A DNA stretch of 64,000 nt from JAACFF01 sp963807975. Its GTDB lineage: Bacteria > Chloroflexota > Anaerolineae > Promineifilales > Promineifilaceae. Made by a program: the position numbers and the translations under genes. Location: positions 1 to 64,000 of the forward strand of contig CAWEDV010000004.1 in the NCBI GenBank assembly GCA_963807975.1, in the 5' to 3' direction. The stretch's first letter is position 1. Each line of letters begins with the position of its first letter. The notes beneath the pieces were generated by a model. The model had not been told where the DNA came from and searched no databases. It saw nothing but the letters and a program-made list of their open reading frames with translations. Positions 1-8,871 of this stretch are shown here, one piece after another.

Positions 1-730
1 TCGAACCAATGCTTTTTTGTATCATAGGCATAGGCCGACTATAAGGATCCTCTGTATCAAAAGAAGCTGCAATATCAAAAACCTGTTGCGCATCTCCCGT
101 TGTTTTAGCAAAGATAGAGACACAATCAAGACTTCGACATGCGGGAACAACCCCTGATGTACTCAGTATCCCTTTAGATGGTTTCAGTCCAACAAGATTA
201 TTAAATGCTGCAGGTACACGACCTGACCCTGCCGTATCTGTACCCAATGAGAAAACAACCATATCCAGTGCAACACTGATGGCAGATCCTGAACTGGAAC
301 CACCTGAAATATACGCTGGATCGATACTATTCTGACACGCTCCATAAGGAGAACGTGTTCCCACAAGTCCAGTTGCAAACTGATCAAGATTCGTCTTTCC
401 AACAGGAATAGCCCCTGCTTCAATCAGTGTATTGACCACATAGGCAGACTTATCAGGGATATAACTGTAGTCAGCACAAGCCGCTGTAGTTGGTACACCT
501 TTTAGGTCAATATTATCCTTAATGGCAAAAGGGATACCATAAAGAGGAAGAGAGTCAGGCTCACAGGATTCCAGACGTTGTAAATAAGGTTCAAGTTCAC
601 TTTCATCCAATGTATAAATCCAAATTGGATTCTCTTTATGCGCTTCAATACGTTCTTTTATCTGTGTCATCAATGCTCTTGGCGTTAGTGTATTATTTAT
701 ATATGATTCTTTTAAATTTGATATATTCAT
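1..730 (-). CDS. atzF: Allophanate hydrolase, N-terminal part (cut by window edge)
   Basis: Amidase-signature enzyme that hydrolyses allophanate to ammonia and CO2, the last step after urea or guanidine carboxylation. The frame is open from ATG at 730 to the left edge (243 residues, no stop). The amidase triad is visible: catalytic Lys71 in AIKDN, the GGSSSGSA loop at 143-150 and nucleophile Ser169 in TAGSGR. GVPTTAAC and GTDTAGSGRVPAAF are typical of AtzF/DUR1-type hydrolases rather than of GatA. It starts 10 bases after the EamA gene and is the fourth gene read from the riboswitch-led carboxylase. The C-terminal domain lies outside the window. No frameshift was seen in the visible part. Confidence 0.9.
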   Translation of the reverse strand, partial: MNISNLKESYINNTLTPRALMTQIKERIEAHKENPIWIYTLDESELEPYLQRLESCEPDSLPLYGIPFAIKDNIDLKGVPTTAACADYSYIPDKSAYVVNTLIEAGAIPVGKTNLDQFATGLVGTRSPYGACQNSIDPAYISGGSSSGSAISVALDMVVFSLGTDTAGSGRVPAAFNNLVGLKPSKGILSTSGVVPACRSLDCVSIFAKTTGDAQQVFDIAASFDTEDPYSRPMPMIQKSIGS

Positions 731-740
731 CTCTTTTCCT

Positions 741-1628
741 TTATTCAAATGTTGTAACCGGTATATCATCATCTTTGGTACGAAGTGCCTCGATAAAAGC
801 AGCAGCTACAATCAGCGCACCACCCGTATATTCAATAGGAGACATCGTTTCCCCAGCGATCAGTGTTGCAGAGACAGCCGCAGTGATCAACTCTAAAATA
901 ATAATGATCGAAGAGCGTCCTGCTTCCATGTGGGTCACACTCCATTGTGAGCCGATATTGGCTACAAGAAGCCAAAACAGAGCATAACTAACAAGCATCC
1001 ACCATGTATTTCCATTCATATCCTGAGGGAACTGTTCAATACCACCTATTAACAACACACCGGCGAGACTGAAACAACCTAAAAACATCACACCTAACTT
1101 TGCACAAACAGGTACAGATTGAGATGCCCGAAAAAGGATATTATTCATGGCAAAAAAGAGCCCTGATGCCAAAGCGATCAAGTCGATCCATGATGGCGGG
1201 GCATTCAACACTTCAACACCACCAAGGATGAGAAAAGCACCGCTGATGGCCAAAAATACACCCAGATAACGCCAAAAATCAATATCTTCTTTCAGAAAAA
1301 TACGTCCTCCTACTACACCCCATACAGGAAGTAAATAAAAAAGCACCATCACACGAATCACTTCACCGTTAATGAGTGCATAGGTAAATGCAAGGTTGGC
1401 TCCGCCACCAAAAAGTGCGATGAGCAGCATGACCTTTTTATGTTCTTTCCATAGCATAAACTGTTTGACCAGCAAAGGACTCAAGGTCAAGGCAAGTATC
1501 CCATAGACGACAAAAATAAGTGAAACACCATCAATACCCATAGTATTGATACTTTTAAGAGGAAACCATGACAACCCCCAGAGTACTGATGCTCCAAGCA
1601 AAACAATTACAGGTAAATGTACTCTCAT
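741..1628 (-). CDS. EamA/DMT-superfamily permease
   Basis: Integral membrane protein of 295 residues with about ten hydrophobic segments in two EamA-type halves, the usual size for drug/metabolite transporters. ASVLWGLSWFPLK near the start and the ELITAAVSATLIAGE stretch in the second half are typical EamA features. Its ATG overlaps the stop of the upstream TIM-barrel gene by four bases (ATGA), so the two are probably translationally coupled. Position in a guanidine/urea operon suggests it moves a substrate or by-product of the pathway. Guanidine exporters known from riboswitch regulons are usually small SMR proteins, so this role is inference only. Confidence 0.82.
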   Translation of the reverse strand: MRVHLPVIVLLGASVLWGLSWFPLKSINTMGIDGVSLIFVVYGILALTLSPLLVKQFMLWKEHKKVMLLIALFGGGANLAFTYALINGEVIRVMVLFYLLPVWGVVGGRIFLKEDIDFWRYLGVFLAISGAFLILGGVEVLNAPPSWIDLIALASGLFFAMNNILFRASQSVPVCAKLGVMFLGCFSLAGVLLIGGIEQFPQDMNGNTWWMLVSYALFWLLVANIGSQWSVTHMEAGRSSIIIILELITAAVSATLIAGETMSPIEYTGGALIVAAAFIEALRTKDDDIPVTTFE

Positions 1629-2479
1629 GATAAAGCCTTTCTTTGTAGATAATTGTCATAATGGACACGTTCTGTTTCCGCCATCCAACAGTTGATCTCC
1701 CAGAGGTCTGCTACAGGCACATTGGTAAATGGGAGCGTATGCAGATATCCGTCAGGACCAAATTCCGGTGTCATTGTTGTTATTTTAAAATCTTTCTCAA
1801 ACTGTGCATCCCAAATGATTTCCCAGCACTCCTGGTGGGAAAGCGACGCCTCTTTATACTCTGGTGCCCCCGGGTGAGGTACCTGTGGTCCCTGGTCGTA
1901 CCCCACACGTCCATGGATGTGATGGACATGAGGAGCGATCGCTTTGATCGTCTCAAGCTCTATGCTCATAAGACGTTCACATACCACACACCAGTGGCTG
2001 ATATCCAAGGTCAATTTGATCTGAGGCAGTGCCTCTATGATCTCTCTGGTTATCCAAGGGGTAAAGAGAATACGGCTGCGATGTGTTTCAAACAAGATCT
2101 CCAATTGATGCTTGTTGGCATGTTTCATCGCACTGGTAAAGAATGTGATGCTCTCTTCTTTACTCCATGCATCAAGCCCGCCCAGACAAGTCATAAAACG
2201 CGGGTTGAGTTCCAAAGCGTTCTCTATCGCAATTTTTACATCTTCAATATGCGCTTGTATATTTAGGTGGCGTCCAGGGACATAGTCTCTACCTGTCACG
2301 ATCTCACCAATGTAATCAAGCTCATATTTATCCAGACATGCTTTCCAGTGTGCACGCTCCTCTTTCTCTTTTGGGGCTTGTCCTTCGATTCCTCTGAACC
2401 CCTTCTCTTTGGCTTGTATACAGGCTGTTTCAAAGTCATCTTCAAAGCCCCACATGGTCTTAAAATGTTCTATTTTCAT
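1625..2479 (-). CDS. Sugar phosphate isomerase/epimerase-like TIM-barrel protein
   Basis: About 284 residues with the look of the AP-endonuclease-2/xylose-isomerase-like superfamily: ILFETHR (metal Glu), LTLDISHWC (metal Asp and His), HHIHGRVGYDQGPQ and the late PEFGPDGY. The ligand set implies a divalent-metal isomerase, epimerase or hydrolase. The substrate cannot be told from sequence. I chose the ATG at 2479. A GTG three codons upstream (2488) is also possible. It begins 11 bases after the carboxylase stop and overlaps the EamA gene at its end, so it is within the operon. Such a gene is not a standard part of urea or guanidine carboxylase operons. Confidence 0.78.
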   Translation of the reverse strand: MKIEHFKTMWGFEDDFETACIQAKEKGFRGIEGQAPKEKEERAHWKACLDKYELDYIGEIVTGRDYVPGRHLNIQAHIEDVKIAIENALELNPRFMTCLGGLDAWSKEESITFFTSAMKHANKHQLEILFETHRSRILFTPWITREIIEALPQIKLTLDISHWCVVCERLMSIELETIKAIAPHVHHIHGRVGYDQGPQVPHPGAPEYKEASLSHQECWEIIWDAQFEKDFKITTMTPEFGPDGYLHTLPFTNVPVADLWEINCWMAETERVHYDNYLQRKALS

Positions 2480-2490
2480 GATAGACACAC

Positions 2491-5400
2491 TTACACCGGT
2501 TCAATGACAAAAAGCATTTTTACCTGCTAGATATTCTCACCCTCGCTGCAAAGTACCTGAGTGATCTTTCCATGCTAGGTGCTTCAATATCCACTTCCAT
2601 CTTCATAGCTTCAGCGATAGCCAGGACTTCTCCTTCTTCAACAACATCACCCAGTTTGGCAAGTACTTTCCAAAGGCTTCCTTGTACTGGTGATTCTACT
2701 ACTTCATCATTTTCACCGACTTCAATCTCTTCCATTGTCTGTACTTCAATATCAGCACTTTCTGCACTAAAGTTCGCAAGCCCGGTACGTTCCCACATCT
2801 GACGTCTTCTTCAAATGCCTCTTGCTGTGTCTTTTTAAAAGTATCAATTGATTCTTCATTGCTCTCAAGGAACGCTTTATATTCCCTAAGACTGAATGTC
2901 ATCTCTTCAGTTTTCAGCTCCACACGTCCTCTAGGAAAATCTTCGCGCATCTGATGCAGTTCATCTGCACTCACTTCATAAAACTTGATCTGGTCAAAAA
3001 AGCGTAATAGCCACGGCTTTTCATCGATAAAATTTGCTGTTTGACGGTAACGGTTCCACATCTGTACCGTACGTCCGACAAATTGATCGGCCGGGACCTC
3101 CAACCCATAAACACACATATAGGCTCCTCCAATCAGACAGCATTTTCAGGGGTCCATGTACATGCGCGGGTATATTTGGTTGTGACCAGACGATGACGAG
3201 GGTCAAGTGGTGTCGCCACTGGTGCACCCAGATAAACATCACCCAGCCCCATGACAAGATAGTTCGCATCGAAAACGATCTTTTTTACCTTATCTATACT
3301 CTCTAAACCATTCATACGTCTGATGAATTCAATGTTGCTCGGACACCATGGTGCATCTGCACGAACGGTTTTCATATATTTGTCTATCGCAACACGTGTA
3401 GATTCATCATCCCATGAAAGCGGTAAATGTACGATACGTGCAGGCACTTCGATATCATCGATCAAAGGCAATGTCAGTTCGATCTCTTTAAGACACTCGA
3501 TCAAAACATCCCTGTCACACACTTTTGGTTCAAAGTGTATCTGTAAAGAACGAATGCCCGGTGTGATATCTGTCACACCTTCGATCGCTGCCTCTTTCAT
3601 TGCTTCCATCAGTACATGCACACGGAAACGCAGTTCAATATCCAGTTGCATCTCACCATATTCGATAAGTATATTACTGTCACCTGACTGACGAACAACG
3701 ATCGAAGGAAGATCCTCTTCCCCCTCATCACTGTAAATAATCGGTGAACCTATAAATTTTGGACTTAAGAAAGCTCTCTCATCATAGGTTTCGAGTGTAG
3801 AGATTGCTATCTCCTGTGCTTGTATCATCTCTTTTGCAGTATCATATTCAAGAGGAATGAACTTCACTTTGTCCCCTGCTCTTAATTGTCCCATCTTCCA
3901 TAACTCCGCATTGACGATCGTTACTGGGCAGACAAACCCTCCCAAACTTGGACCATCCGGTCCCAATATCACAGGCATATCCCCAGTAAAGTCTACTGCA
4001 CCGATCGCATAAGCATTGTCATGAATGTTGGAAGGATGAAGTCCAGCTTCTCCTCCATCTGTTCTTGCCCAATCAGGTTTTGGCCCGATAAGACGAATAC
4101 CTGTACGGTTAGAGTTATAATGAATTTTCCATTGCATTTCAAAGAAAGTCTTGATGTCACTGTCTGTAAAAAAGTCAGGTGCACCATGCGGTCCGTAAAG
4201 GACACCGATCTCCCAGGAATTTCCATATGCTCTATAGGGTTTTGCTGCCTCTGTAGCTACCTCCCCTGCTATCAGTCCACCCACATGTAAAACATCTCCG
4301 GAGATCAGTGTACGACCTGCATGACCACCAAACTGACCCAATGTAAAGGTTGAACAAGACCCCAGATACTGAGGAAGATCAAACCCTCCGCGAAGCGCTA
4401 AATAGGTTCTGAAACCTTCATTATGTACTTTTTTGAGTTTAAGTACTGAGCCTGCTTTAATCGTAATAGCTTCATTCATATTGACTGCTTCACCATCTAA
4501 TGAAGCATCGATCACTGCACCACACAAGGCAACCACACTGTCACAGTTAAAACGAAGTGTCGGTCCTGCAATAGCGATCTCCAGGCCTGATGCTTTCTCA
4601 TCATTACCTACGATACTGTTGGCATATCTAAAACTGAAGTTGTCAATAGGACCAGATGGCGGCACACCGATATCCCAATACCCTGTACGACCAGGATAAT
4701 CCTGGACAGTGGTTTGTGTGCCAGGACGTAGCACATCTATACTGTTGGGCTGATATGCAAAAGTGTTAAGATATTTGGTTGTCTGTTCAGCTTTTTCAAA
4801 GACATCCGATTGAACGATTGCCCCCAAATATCTCAAGTTAGTTTCAATTCCATCTATAGCTGTTTCATCAATCGCTTTTACGATCTTTGCTAACGCCTCT
4901 TTCCTATTGTCCGCTTTAATCACAAGCTTGGCTATCATAGGATCATAAAATGCAGAGACATTCAGCCCTGTTTCAATGAAAGTATCACATCGTATATTAT
5001 CAGCAAATTTAACATTGGTCAAAACACCTGAACTTGGTTGAAAGTTCTTAGCCGGATCTTCTGCATACACACGCACTTGTACTGAATGCCCTTTCGGTGC
5101 ATGTTCATACGCATAGAGTGCAGGGTTCTCACCATACGCCTGGCGGATCATCCATTCAACAAGATCTACACCAGTTACCTCTTCTGTAATACCATGTTCC
5201 ACTTGTAAACGTGTGTTAACTTCAAGAAAATAAAAATCATCTGTAGCCGTATCATAGACAAACTCTACTGTACCGGCAGAAAGATACGAAACAGACGCTG
5301 TCAGTTTTTTTGCTGCTGTATAGAGGGCTTCTCTGGTCTATCTGTAAGACCTGGTGCAGGCGTCTCTTCGATCACTTTTTGGTTGCGGCGCTGTACCGAA

Positions 5401-6083
5401 CAATCTCTGTCACCCAATGTAACGACGAAACCTTTTCCATCCCCAAAGACCTGTACTTCGATATGACGTGCAGAAGCAACATACTTTTCCAGAAACATCC
5501 CGCCATCAGAGAAGTTGTTTTCACTCAAACGCTTCACCGATTCATACGCATCACAAAGTTCAGTTTCATCATAACAAAGTTGCATACCAATACCGCCCCC
5601 ACCGGCAGTACTTTTTAACATGACAGGATAGACGATACGTTTCGCTTCTCTTTTCGCCTCTTCAAGATCAGTTAAAATTGAAGAACCTGGAAGAAGTGGC
5701 ACACTGTTCTCTTCTGCCAATTGACGTGCTGTATGTTTAAGACCAAATTTTTGCATATGTTCCGTACGTGGCCCTATAAAAGCAATCCCTGACTTTTCAC
5801 ATGCATTGGCAAACTCTGCATTTTCACTTAAGAACCCGTATCCAGGATGCACCGCCTGGGCACCGCTCTTGATCACTATTTCAAGTATCTTTGCACTGTC
5901 CAGGTAACTTTCACTCGCAACACCGTGTCCAATATAGTACGCTTCATCCGCAAGACTCACATGCAGTGAATCTGCATCCGCGGCAGTATAGACAACAACA
6001 GATCTAATATCCATCTTCTTTAGTGTTCGAATCACACGGCAAGCGATCTCACCACGATTTGCAATTAATACTTTAGTAAACAT
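2491..6083 (-). CDS. Urea-carboxylase-family biotin enzyme, probably guanidine carboxylase (frameshifted)
   Basis: Biotin-dependent carboxylase of about 1,200 residues, the normal family length. Order: biotin carboxylase domain from ATG 6083 (VLIANRGEIACRVIR, GGGGIGMQ), the KipI/KipA-like carboxyltransferase region, and a C-terminal biotinyl domain with the AMKM site near 2600. The final residues read LFVIEPV before TAA at 2491. The gene is split by single-base indels near 5338 (after LTD), 3138 (after PENAV), 2807 and 2577, plus an in-frame TAG near 2530. Homologous sequence continues on both sides of each, so I read them as sequencing errors. The usual AVNFTGD of urea carboxylases reads AVDFTGD (about residue 698). 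Asn to Asp at this site, Asn1330 in yeast numbering as I recall it, marks guanidine carboxylases. A guanidine-II riboswitch-like leader precedes it. Confidence 0.85.
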
Positions 6084-6090
6084 TTTTTCA

Positions 6091-6152
6091 TCCTTAGAGT
6101 TAAGTTTACGGGCCGTCCCGACTGTTTACATTTCATAAGTCGTCTTATGAAA
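6091..6152 (-). promoter_or_regulatory. Guanidine-II (mini-ykkC) riboswitch candidate
   Basis: On the minus strand two hairpins precede the carboxylase. The first (6152-6131) has a perfect 9-bp stem, TTTCATAAG/CTTATGAAA, with loop ACGA. A 10-nt linker (6130-6121) follows. The second (6120-6109) has stem CGGG/CCCG with loop ACGG. Each loop is closed by a G-C pair. A Shine-Dalgarno AAGGA (6095-6091) lies 13 nt further and the ATG is at 6083. Tandem hairpins with ACGR loops just before the SD are the defining features of mini-ykkC RNAs, which bind guanidine and expose the ribosome site. This is strong by architecture but was not tested with a covariance model. Confidence 0.85.
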
Positions 6153-6176
6153 CGAAAAGATAGGCTCTTTCGTACC

Positions 6177-6612
6177 TTAGGAAAAAAACTGTGGGAAACA
6201 GTTCTTAGATTCAAAATACTGCATATCATGATTAGGCCAGATCTCTGCCCCTGTACGATATGCAAGCTCTTTAAGCTTACGAATACTCTCGATCGCCATG
6301 GCTTCATTATCCTTCCAACAGAGTCCTGGAGCGATCTCTTTTTCAAGGTTCTCACTCAAGTCTGCTGCATCGCCTGCAAGCAGGATCGGTTTTCCTTTTG
6401 GAAGCTCGATCAACATAGACATATGCCCTGCTGTGTGTCCGGGTGTCTCAACAGCGCGCACCCCGGGAGCCAGATTCATACTCTTTATCATAGATCTTCC
6501 AGTTGATCGGACAATCAAAATCCCCTGGGAAATAGGCATCATCCGCCAAAGATTTTGCAGCTTCTAGCTCTTTTTTGTTTACGTGTACTTCAGCATGACA
6601 CATCTCACACAC
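6177..6612 (-). CDS. Metallo-beta-lactamase-fold hydrolase (AHL-lactonase-like), 5' end missing, one frameshift
   Basis: C-terminal two thirds of an MBL-fold hydrolase of the N-acyl-homoserine-lactonase-like branch. Visible pieces are HAEVHVNKKELEAA, PGVRAVETPGHTAGH (metal His), ILLAGDA (bridging Asp) and IWPNHD (metal His). The N-terminal HxHxDH motif is lost at the contig join near 6612. The reading frame shifts near 6477, between KIYDKEYE and LAPGVRAV, which is explained by one extra T. Stop at 6177. It sits just upstream of the riboswitch, in the same orientation, with 24 bases between its stop and the first hairpin. A lactonase name would be over-precise because the family hydrolyses many esters and lactones. 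Confidence 0.75.
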
Positions 6613-6625
6613 CCCGCCTGCACTG
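6600..6625. other. Probable chimeric join between two genomes
   Basis: Within about 25 bases the minus-strand MBL gene loses homology going right (last recognisable residues VCEMCHAEV) and the plus-strand binding-protein gene gains homology (ADGITITEDRAEIV). Both genes are cut in their N-terminal part and face away from each other. Base composition and codon use change here from AT-rich to moderate GC. Frameshifts are frequent to the left and absent to the right. No mobile-element gene, inverted repeat or tRNA is present at the boundary. Confidence 0.75.
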
Positions 6626-7137
6626 CCGCCGATGGGATCACGATCACCGAAGATCGGGCGGAAATCGTTGCCTTCTCCGAAGGCTACATCAATATCGATC
6701 AACGTCTGTTGGTTCGTGCCGATGAGGATCGTATCGAGAGCATTGAAGACATCGTCGCCAACGAAGATTTAGCGCTGGGTACGCAGACGGGAACAACCAA
6801 CTACGAAACAGCCACCACCTATTTGCCTGAAGATCGTATCCAGGCTTTCGAGCAGTTCCCGTTCGCCGTACAGGCCCTCATTGCCGGCGATATTGACGCC
6901 GTCATTATGGATGAGACAGCGGGACAGGGTTACCTGGGCGAGAATGCTGACCAAGTGAAATTGGTTGGCCCAAGTATGTCCAGCGATGAGTTGGGATTCA
7001 TCTACCCCTTGGGCAGCGATTTGGTTGAACCAGTGAATCTGGCTTTCAGGGAAATGAAGGCTAATGGATTCTTGCAGGAACAAAATGCGCTGTTCTTCGG
7101 TCCAGACTTTGACGTCACTTACGATGATCTAGAGTAA
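6613..7137 (+). CDS. Amino-acid ABC transporter substrate-binding protein, 5' truncated
   Basis: C-terminal portion (about 172 residues) of a type-2 periplasmic binding protein of the polar amino-acid family. DGITITEDRAEIVAFSEGY is the typical ligand-loop region, followed by LALGTQTGTTNYE and ALIAGDIDAVIMD. The signal peptide and first lobe are missing because the gene starts at the contig join. The permease and ATPase downstream on the same strand complete the transporter. A terminator hairpin lies between this gene and the permease. The in-frame ATG at 6583 is inside foreign sequence and is not the native start. Confidence 0.85.
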   Translation, partial: PACTAADGITITEDRAEIVAFSEGYINIDQRLLVRADEDRIESIEDIVANEDLALGTQTGTTNYETATTYLPEDRIQAFEQFPFAVQALIAGDIDAVIMDETAGQGYLGENADQVKLVGPSMSSDELGFIYPLGSDLVEPVNLAFREMKANGFLQEQNALFFGPDFDVTYDDLE

Positions 7138-7199
7138 ATAATTGATTACATTCTAGGCATGGAATTGGTTTCCTTGTCTAGAAATAGGCTGATTATTCA

Positions 7200-7230
7200 G
7201 AAGCGCCGGTTTGATCGGCGCTTCTTTGTT
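7200..7230 (+). terminator. Terminator/attenuator after the binding-protein gene
   Basis: Nine-base-pair stem GAAGCGCCG/CGGCGCTTC (7200-7208 with 7216-7224), 7-nt loop and T-rich tail TTTGTT. It lies between the binding protein and its permease on the same strand, so it probably acts as a partial terminator that gives more binding protein than membrane components. Confidence 0.75.
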
Positions 7231-7288
7231 AATAGGCAATTTCCGTGTATTATAAATTGACTTCACCCTTATTAGATCAGGAGGCAAC

Positions 7289-8083
7289 ATGACCGGACCA
7301 GAATTACAGATCGAGACTGATGCAGACTGGCGCGGCAGCTGGCGCGAGTTTCCTTGGTGGTTGGTAGCTATCTTCGTCTTTTTGGGTCTCATGGCCGTGC
7401 TTATCATCACGGTTCCTGAATTCAATGAAGCATTCAAATTCATATTGCCCGGTATACAGATCACTCTGTATACCACCTTCACTGCTTTTGCCTTTGCCTT
7501 GATCTTAGGGCTGTTGGCAGGACTGGGACGAATTAGTAAAAACCCAGCAATCCGCAATATCGCCATTACGTACATCGAGTTTATTCGCGGTGTACCAACA
7601 TTGGTGCTTATTTTCACGCTGGCGTTTGTCATAGTACCGGCCATGGTCGATTTGCTTGGCATTGACAACAGAGCGGTATCGCAAAACACAAGAGCCATTA
7701 TCGCCTTGGCCATTATTTATGGCGCATTTCTGGCCGAGGTTTTTCGGGCCGGCATCGAGTCCATTCCTAAAGGGCAGATGGAAGCGGCTCGCTCAGTAGG
7801 CATGTCCTATGCTCAATCAATGCGGCATATTATCCTACCCCAGGCCATTCGCAATATATCACCTGCCTTGGGCAATGATTTCATCGCCATGCTCAAAGAT
7901 TCCTCGCTGGTGTCGGTGCTGGCTGTGCGCGATCTTACGCAGCGTGCGCGTCTCCACGCCAGCGGCACCTTTCGCTTCCGCGAATCTTATCTGGTACTGA
8001 CCTTTTTCTATCTGGCGATGACCATCGCTTTGAGCCTATTGCTGCGATGGTACGAGAAACGCATGGGCAAAGAAGGAAGTTAA
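7289..8083 (+). CDS. Polar amino-acid ABC transporter permease
   Basis: HisM/GlnP-type inner-membrane permease of 264 residues. One membrane segment near residues 22-44 is followed by the core of about four more. The cytoplasmic EAA loop, which docks the ATPase, reads EAARSVGMSYAQSMRHIILP, and FIEFIRGVPTLV-like sequence is diagnostic of the family. A GGAGG ribosome site precedes the ATG by seven bases. The ATPase gene follows after four bases. Substrate specificity cannot be assigned. Confidence 0.92.
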   Translation: MTGPELQIETDADWRGSWREFPWWLVAIFVFLGLMAVLIITVPEFNEAFKFILPGIQITLYTTFTAFAFALILGLLAGLGRISKNPAIRNIAITYIEFIRGVPTLVLIFTLAFVIVPAMVDLLGIDNRAVSQNTRAIIALAIIYGAFLAEVFRAGIESIPKGQMEAARSVGMSYAQSMRHIILPQAIRNISPALGNDFIAMLKDSSLVSVLAVRDLTQRARLHASGTFRFRESYLVLTFFYLAMTIALSLLLRWYEKRMGKEGS

Positions 8084-8087
8084 CAAA

Positions 8088-8828
8088 ATGAGTGACGATA
8101 TCATTGTTCTAGATAATCTACACAAGTATTTTGGCAATATACAGGCGGCGAAGAATGTTAACCTACGCGTTGGTCGTGGAGAAGTTGTCGTGATTGTCGG
8201 ACCAAGCGGCTCCGGCAAAAGCACTGTCCTGCGCTGCATTAATCACCTGGAGATTCCTACTGGGGGCTCGGTCATTATTGACGGCGTCAACCTGGAAGAC
8301 AAGAAAACCGATCTCAACGAAATGCGCGCTGAGGTGGGTATGGTATTCCAGCAGTTTAATCTGTTTGGTCATCTATCGGTAATGGATAATGTGACTATCG
8401 CTCAGAAGCTTGTGCGCAAAAGAAGTAAGGAAGAGGCGCGAAAAATCGGCATGGCGCAGCTAGAACGAGTTGGTATCCCCGAAAAAGCAGACGCTTATCC
8501 CCGCCAGCTATCGGGCGGGCAGCAGCAGCGGGTGGCTATCGCCCGATCGTTGGCCATGAATCCCAAGATAATGCTCTTCGACGAGCCTACCAGCGCCTTG
8601 GATCCGGAGATGATAAAGGAAGTTCTTGACGTTATGCTCGATCTGGCTGAGGCGGGTATGACAATGGTCGTTGTCACACACGAGATGGGCTTTGCCAAGG
8701 CTGCAGCCAACCGCGTGGTTTTTATGGACGAGGGGCAAGTTGTTGAGATTGATACACCAGAGGTACTTTTCAACAACCCCAAAACCGATCGCTGCCAGCT
8801 CTTCTTGAGCAAGATCCTGGCTCATTGA
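8088..8828 (+). CDS. Polar amino-acid ABC transporter ATP-binding protein
   Basis: GlnQ-type ATPase of 246 residues, full length. Walker A GPSGSGKST, Q-loop VFQQFNLFGH, signature LSGGQQQR, Walker B IMLFDEP and switch His in VVTHEM are all intact. It energises uptake with the permease encoded four bases upstream. The C-terminus is short, ending soon after the VVEIDTPEVLFNNP segment, as in other amino-acid ATPases. No anomaly seen. Confidence 0.95.
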   Translation: MSDDIIVLDNLHKYFGNIQAAKNVNLRVGRGEVVVIVGPSGSGKSTVLRCINHLEIPTGGSVIIDGVNLEDKKTDLNEMRAEVGMVFQQFNLFGHLSVMDNVTIAQKLVRKRSKEEARKIGMAQLERVGIPEKADAYPRQLSGGQQQRVAIARSLAMNPKIMLFDEPTSALDPEMIKEVLDVMLDLAEAGMTMVVVTHEMGFAKAAANRVVFMDEGQVVEIDTPEVLFNNPKTDRCQLFLSKILAH

Positions 8829-8871
8829 TTCCATGCTGCTCTATTCTTGTAAACAGCCCTAGCCTATCGAC

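Noticed and set aside
1..6612. Genomic island or recent transfer into the Chloroflexota genome
   Set aside because: No integrase, tRNA or repeat at the edge, both edge genes are cut, and the error profile differs. A chimera explains this more simply.
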